Origin: Anaerocolumna xylanovorans DSM 12503
GTDB lineage: Bacteria; Bacillota; Clostridia; Lachnospirales; Lachnospiraceae
Length of the DNA stretch: 64,000 bases
Assembly (NCBI RefSeq): GCF_900143645.1
Contig: NZ_FRFD01000003.1
Span: 1,178,001 to 1,242,000, forward strand
Reading direction: 5' to 3'
Every line of letters starts with the position of its first letter. Positions within the stretch are counted from its first letter, which is position 1. The position numbers and the translations under genes were made by a program. The notes under the pieces are model-generated. The model did not search any database. It had not been told where the DNA came from and was given only the letters and a program-made list of their open reading frames with translations. Shown here in pieces: positions 61,611-64,000 of the stretch.

Positions 61611-62807
61611 ATGAGTAAAATTTTATTTGTTAATGGAAATCTGCACGGACACTTTAACCCCACACTCCCGGTTGTACGGGAATTAATATCCCGCGGCGAA
61701 GAAGTCTGGTATTTTGCTTCCGATAAATTTAAAGAAGAACTTGAGACTGTCGGTGCACATTTTATCAGTACGGGTGCTGAAATAGATAAATTTAACCAAG
61801 GCTTTGCTCCAAGCGGAAATCATCCATTCTATACTCTTTTGGAATATAAAGTAAAATATGACAAGGCAATGATACCTGTCCTATTAGAACAAATAAAAGG
61901 GCTGGTATTTGATATTCTGGTATTTGATTCCTATTTTGGTGCAGGCAGTTTTCTGCCCGGGATTCTTAAACTTACTTCTGTCTGTTCTACAACAACCTTT
62001 GCAATACCTAAGCTGCCGCTTACAGATGACCAGTTATTAAGAGGCTGCCACCCACAGCTGGATGAATTCTACCGCGTTCTTGAGGAGCAATGCTCTTATT
62101 GGAAAGTTCCTGTACCGGATGCTGCACAATATTTCTTAGTGAAAGGAGATGTTACCCTTGTTTATACGGCCAGAGAATTTAATCCCGGCGGAGCTTCCTT
62201 TGACAATACCTATGCTTTTGTAGGACCCTCCATATCGAATAGAGTATTTGCTAATGAATTTCCCTGGCACAAACTTGGCGGAGATAAGCTGATTTTTATA
62301 TCCATGGGAACAATTAATACGGCTCTTGCGGACTTTTATAAGATGTGTATAGAGGCCTTTCGGGAATCCGGGTATCAGATTGTGATGTCCATAGGAAATA
62401 AAACGGAAATTTCATCTCTTGGGACAATTCCTGACAACTTTATTTTATCCCGGCAGGTTCCTCAATTGGAAATACTTAAACGTACTGCTCTTTTTATCAG
62501 CCACGGAGGCCTAAACAGTATTAATGAAGCAATTTACTATGGTGTTCCCTGCATCGTTCTGCCTCTTGCAAATGACCAGTACATCACAGCAGCGCAGGTT
62601 GCAAAAATGAAAATTGGAATTCCTCTTGCCTTTCAAGAGGTTTCCGCGGCAACTCTTAAAAGTACAACTGATGAGATAATCAGCACTTCCTCCTATCAGG
62701 AAAACATTCAAAAATTAAGAGATGTTTTTCAAAATGCCGGAGGTTATTCTAAAGCAGCGGATGTAATTCAACAAACAGGAGGAACATATCATGGCAATAA
62801 AAAATAA
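61611..62807 (+). CDS. MGT-family (macrolide-like) glycosyltransferase, GT1
   Basis: The 398-residue protein opens ILFVNGNLHGHFNPTLPVV and ends with the donor site FISHGGLNSINEAIYYGVPC and PLANDQYITAAQVAK. This is the GT1 MGT/YjiC type that glycosylates small lipophilic molecules or antibiotics with a UDP-sugar. TAGGAGGGC precedes the start. It overlaps the following padR gene by 17 bases; the regulation by PadR suggests induction by a phenolic or xenobiotic compound, possibly its own substrate. Confidence 0.88.
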   Translation: MSKILFVNGNLHGHFNPTLPVVRELISRGEEVWYFASDKFKEELETVGAHFISTGAEIDKFNQGFAPSGNHPFYTLLEYKVKYDKAMIPVLLEQIKGLVFDILVFDSYFGAGSFLPGILKLTSVCSTTTFAIPKLPLTDDQLLRGCHPQLDEFYRVLEEQCSYWKVPVPDAAQYFLVKGDVTLVYTAREFNPGGASFDNTYAFVGPSISNRVFANEFPWHKLGGDKLIFISMGTINTALADFYKMCIEAFRESGYQIVMSIGNKTEISSLGTIPDNFILSRQVPQLEILKRTALFISHGGLNSINEAIYYGVPCIVLPLANDQYITAAQVAKMKIGIPLAFQEVSAATLKSTTDEIISTSSYQENIQKLRDVFQNAGGYSKAADVIQQTGGTYHGNKK

Positions 62808-63336
62808 AACCCGCTACGCAATTCTTGGAATACTTAGTATCCATTCAGGAACCGGATATGACATAAAAAAATACTGCGATACGGTAATAGTAAATTTCTG
62901 GAATGAGAACTTCGGGCATATATATCCTGTACTTAGTCAGTTGTTAAATGAGGGCCTAATTAAAACAGAAAACAGCCCCTCTCCCAGGAAAAAAATCTAT
63001 GCCATTACGGAACAGGGAAGAACAGAATTCTTAAACTGGCTTATAGAACCGGCAGAATATCAGCCGGTAAGATCGGAATTCCTTCTTAAGCTTACCTTTT
63101 CCAGCAATCTCCCGAAAGATAACATCATTAGCATGCTTACAGACTACCAGCAGATGCATCATGAACGGCTTACAGGATATAAAAAAATTCAGGACGATTT
63201 GAAAAAAGGGATAACTGAAATTACACCGCACAGGGAACTATTTCTTTACGCTCCGCTGCGTTATGGTATTCTAAGCACAGAGGCCGTAATTTCCTGGTGT
63301 GACGAAATCCTTATGGCACTAAGAAATAAGCTTTAG
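62791..63336 (+). CDS. PadR-family transcriptional regulator
   Basis: The 181-residue protein has the PadR winged helix (TRYAILGILSIHSGTGYDIKK, GHIYPVLSQLLNEGLI, KKIYAITEQGRTEF) and a C-terminal helical dimer domain (Vir_act_alpha_C type). It starts inside the end of the glycosyltransferase gene after AGGAGGAAC. The twin palindromes upstream of the operon are its likely sites, so it would autorepress with the enzyme. Confidence 0.88.
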   Translation: MAIKNKTRYAILGILSIHSGTGYDIKKYCDTVIVNFWNENFGHIYPVLSQLLNEGLIKTENSPSPRKKIYAITEQGRTEFLNWLIEPAEYQPVRSEFLLKLTFSSNLPKDNIISMLTDYQQMHHERLTGYKKIQDDLKKGITEITPHRELFLYAPLRYGILSTEAVISWCDEILMALRNKL

Positions 63337-63423
63337 ACAAAAGAATGGAAATCCGGTAAAGAAACTGCTAAAATGGTAGTCATGACAAGATTACAAGAAA
63401 GACCAGCCCAGAAAGGAATTACC

Positions 63424-64000
63424 ATGATAGAAAAAACCATAAAACTATATGATGAAAACAGCTATTTATCAGAATTTAGCGCAAAAGTTCTCTCCTGCAG
63501 GGAAATAACATCTTCCAAAGGCAATAAAGTATACGAAGTAATATTGGATGCTACAGCCTTTTTCCCGGAAGGCGGCGGACAAGCCTGCGATGCCGGTTAC
63601 CTTAATGAAATAGAAGTCACGGATGTACAGGAAAAAGAAGAAATAATATACCACACGCTGACTGCTCCGGTTACGGAAGGTCTAACGGTAAAGGGTGAAA
63701 TCAACCATACCCGCCGGTTTGACTTTATGCAGCAGCATACCGGTGAGCATATCCTCTCGGGTCTGGTTCATAAACATTTCGGCTATGATAATGTTGGTTT
63801 TCATCTGGGAACAGATATTGTCACCATTGATTTTAGCGGTGTGCTAAAAGAAGAGGATTTAAGAACAATGGAGGAAAAGGCAAATGAGGCGGTGTTTCAG
63901 AATATACCGGTAACTGCCTGTTACCCCTCCGATGATGTGTTAAAAGCCATGAATTACCGCAGCAAAAAGGAATTATCCGGTGCCGTACGTATTGTTACAA
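63424..64000 (+). CDS. Alanyl-tRNA editing protein AlaX-like, 3' truncated
   Basis: The frame runs off the window. The 192 visible residues show the AlaRS-like start ending FFPEGGGQACDAGYL, then the editing domain with HTGEHILSG (HxxxH zinc ligands) and the GFHLGTD segment. The rest of the zinc site would follow. AlaX proteins hydrolyse mischarged Ser- or Gly-tRNA(Ala) in trans. GAAAGGAA precedes the ATG. It is preceded by an 87-base gap after the PadR gene. Confidence 0.88.
   Translation, partial: MIEKTIKLYDENSYLSEFSAKVLSCREITSSKGNKVYEVILDATAFFPEGGGQACDAGYLNEIEVTDVQEKEEIIYHTLTAPVTEGLTVKGEINHTRRFDFMQQHTGEHILSGLVHKHFGYDNVGFHLGTDIVTIDFSGVLKEEDLRTMEEKANEAVFQNIPVTACYPSDDVLKAMNYRSKKELSGAVRIVT

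Overview
The window looks like a chromosomal segment of a low-GC Gram-positive anaerobe, most likely a member of the Lachnospiraceae or a close relative in Clostridia. This rests on the rplU-prp-rpmA-obgE-yhbY-nadD-yqeK-rsfS gene order, an L27 with the cleavable N-terminal extension and its Prp protease, Gram-positive LexA boxes of the CGAAC-N4-GTTYG type, strong AGGAGG ribosome binding sites, and an apparent NiCo-type riboswitch before a cation exporter. The species cannot be named from sequence alone. No rRNA, tRNA, CRISPR array, prophage or insertion sequence was recognised.

Layout. 1-11.5 kb: the end of a GGDEF-EAL phosphodiesterase, a lipoprotein phosphoesterase, a cadC-HMA-cadA metal-resistance operon with two palindromic operators, a secreted multi-module chitinase, a two-gene fluoride channel, then a second copy of the lipoprotein phosphoesterase in inverted orientation and a small phosphoesterase. 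11.6-17.8 kb: a tightly packed minus-strand operon of an M3 peptidase, a radical SAM enzyme broken by a frameshift/deletion, and two half ABC exporters; it resembles a peptide maturation and export locus. 17.9-20.4 kb: CDF metal exporter behind the riboswitch, a HAM1-like pyrophosphatase and a YcxB-like membrane protein. 20.5-27.1 kb: a secreted GHL10-type hydrolase with Ig-like repeats, a large cell-wall amidase with a duplicated leader, and a tyrosine recombinase. 27.1-32.8 kb: unrelated accessory enzymes, a MerR regulator and a MurA whose active-site Cys is replaced by Asp.

32.9-56.8 kb is a Wzx/Wzy-type surface polysaccharide cluster. It encodes the complete CapE/CapF/CapG route to UDP-N-acetyl-L-fucosamine, a second 4,6-dehydratase, a cupin-less CapF relative, a UDP-HexNAc dehydrogenase, an initiating sugar transferase, seven apparent glycosyltransferases, flippase, polymerase, a PIG-L deacetylase, a WbqC protein and a CapK-like adenylate-forming enzyme, plus CpsB phosphatase and a fused CpsC-CpsD tyrosine kinase. 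Embedded in it is an SOS module: divergent lexA and a yneA-like division inhibitor separated by five LexA boxes. 56.9-61.4 kb holds conserved ribosome/NAD housekeeping genes. 61.5-64 kb holds a PadR-regulated glycosyltransferase and the start of an alanyl-tRNA editing protein.

The observation I consider most novel is an 82-bp dispersed element. Two copies are 80/82 identical and lie before nadD and before the PIG-L deacetylase; a third divergent copy lies before yqeK and a collapsed 24-bp copy lies before a GT2 gene. All four lie in the same orientation, about 3 bases before the start codon, and supply purine-rich ribosome-binding sequence. The three full copies keep the same two hairpins, with a compensatory base-pair change, and a competing third pairing, so the element could be a translational RNA switch or a mobile palindromic unit.
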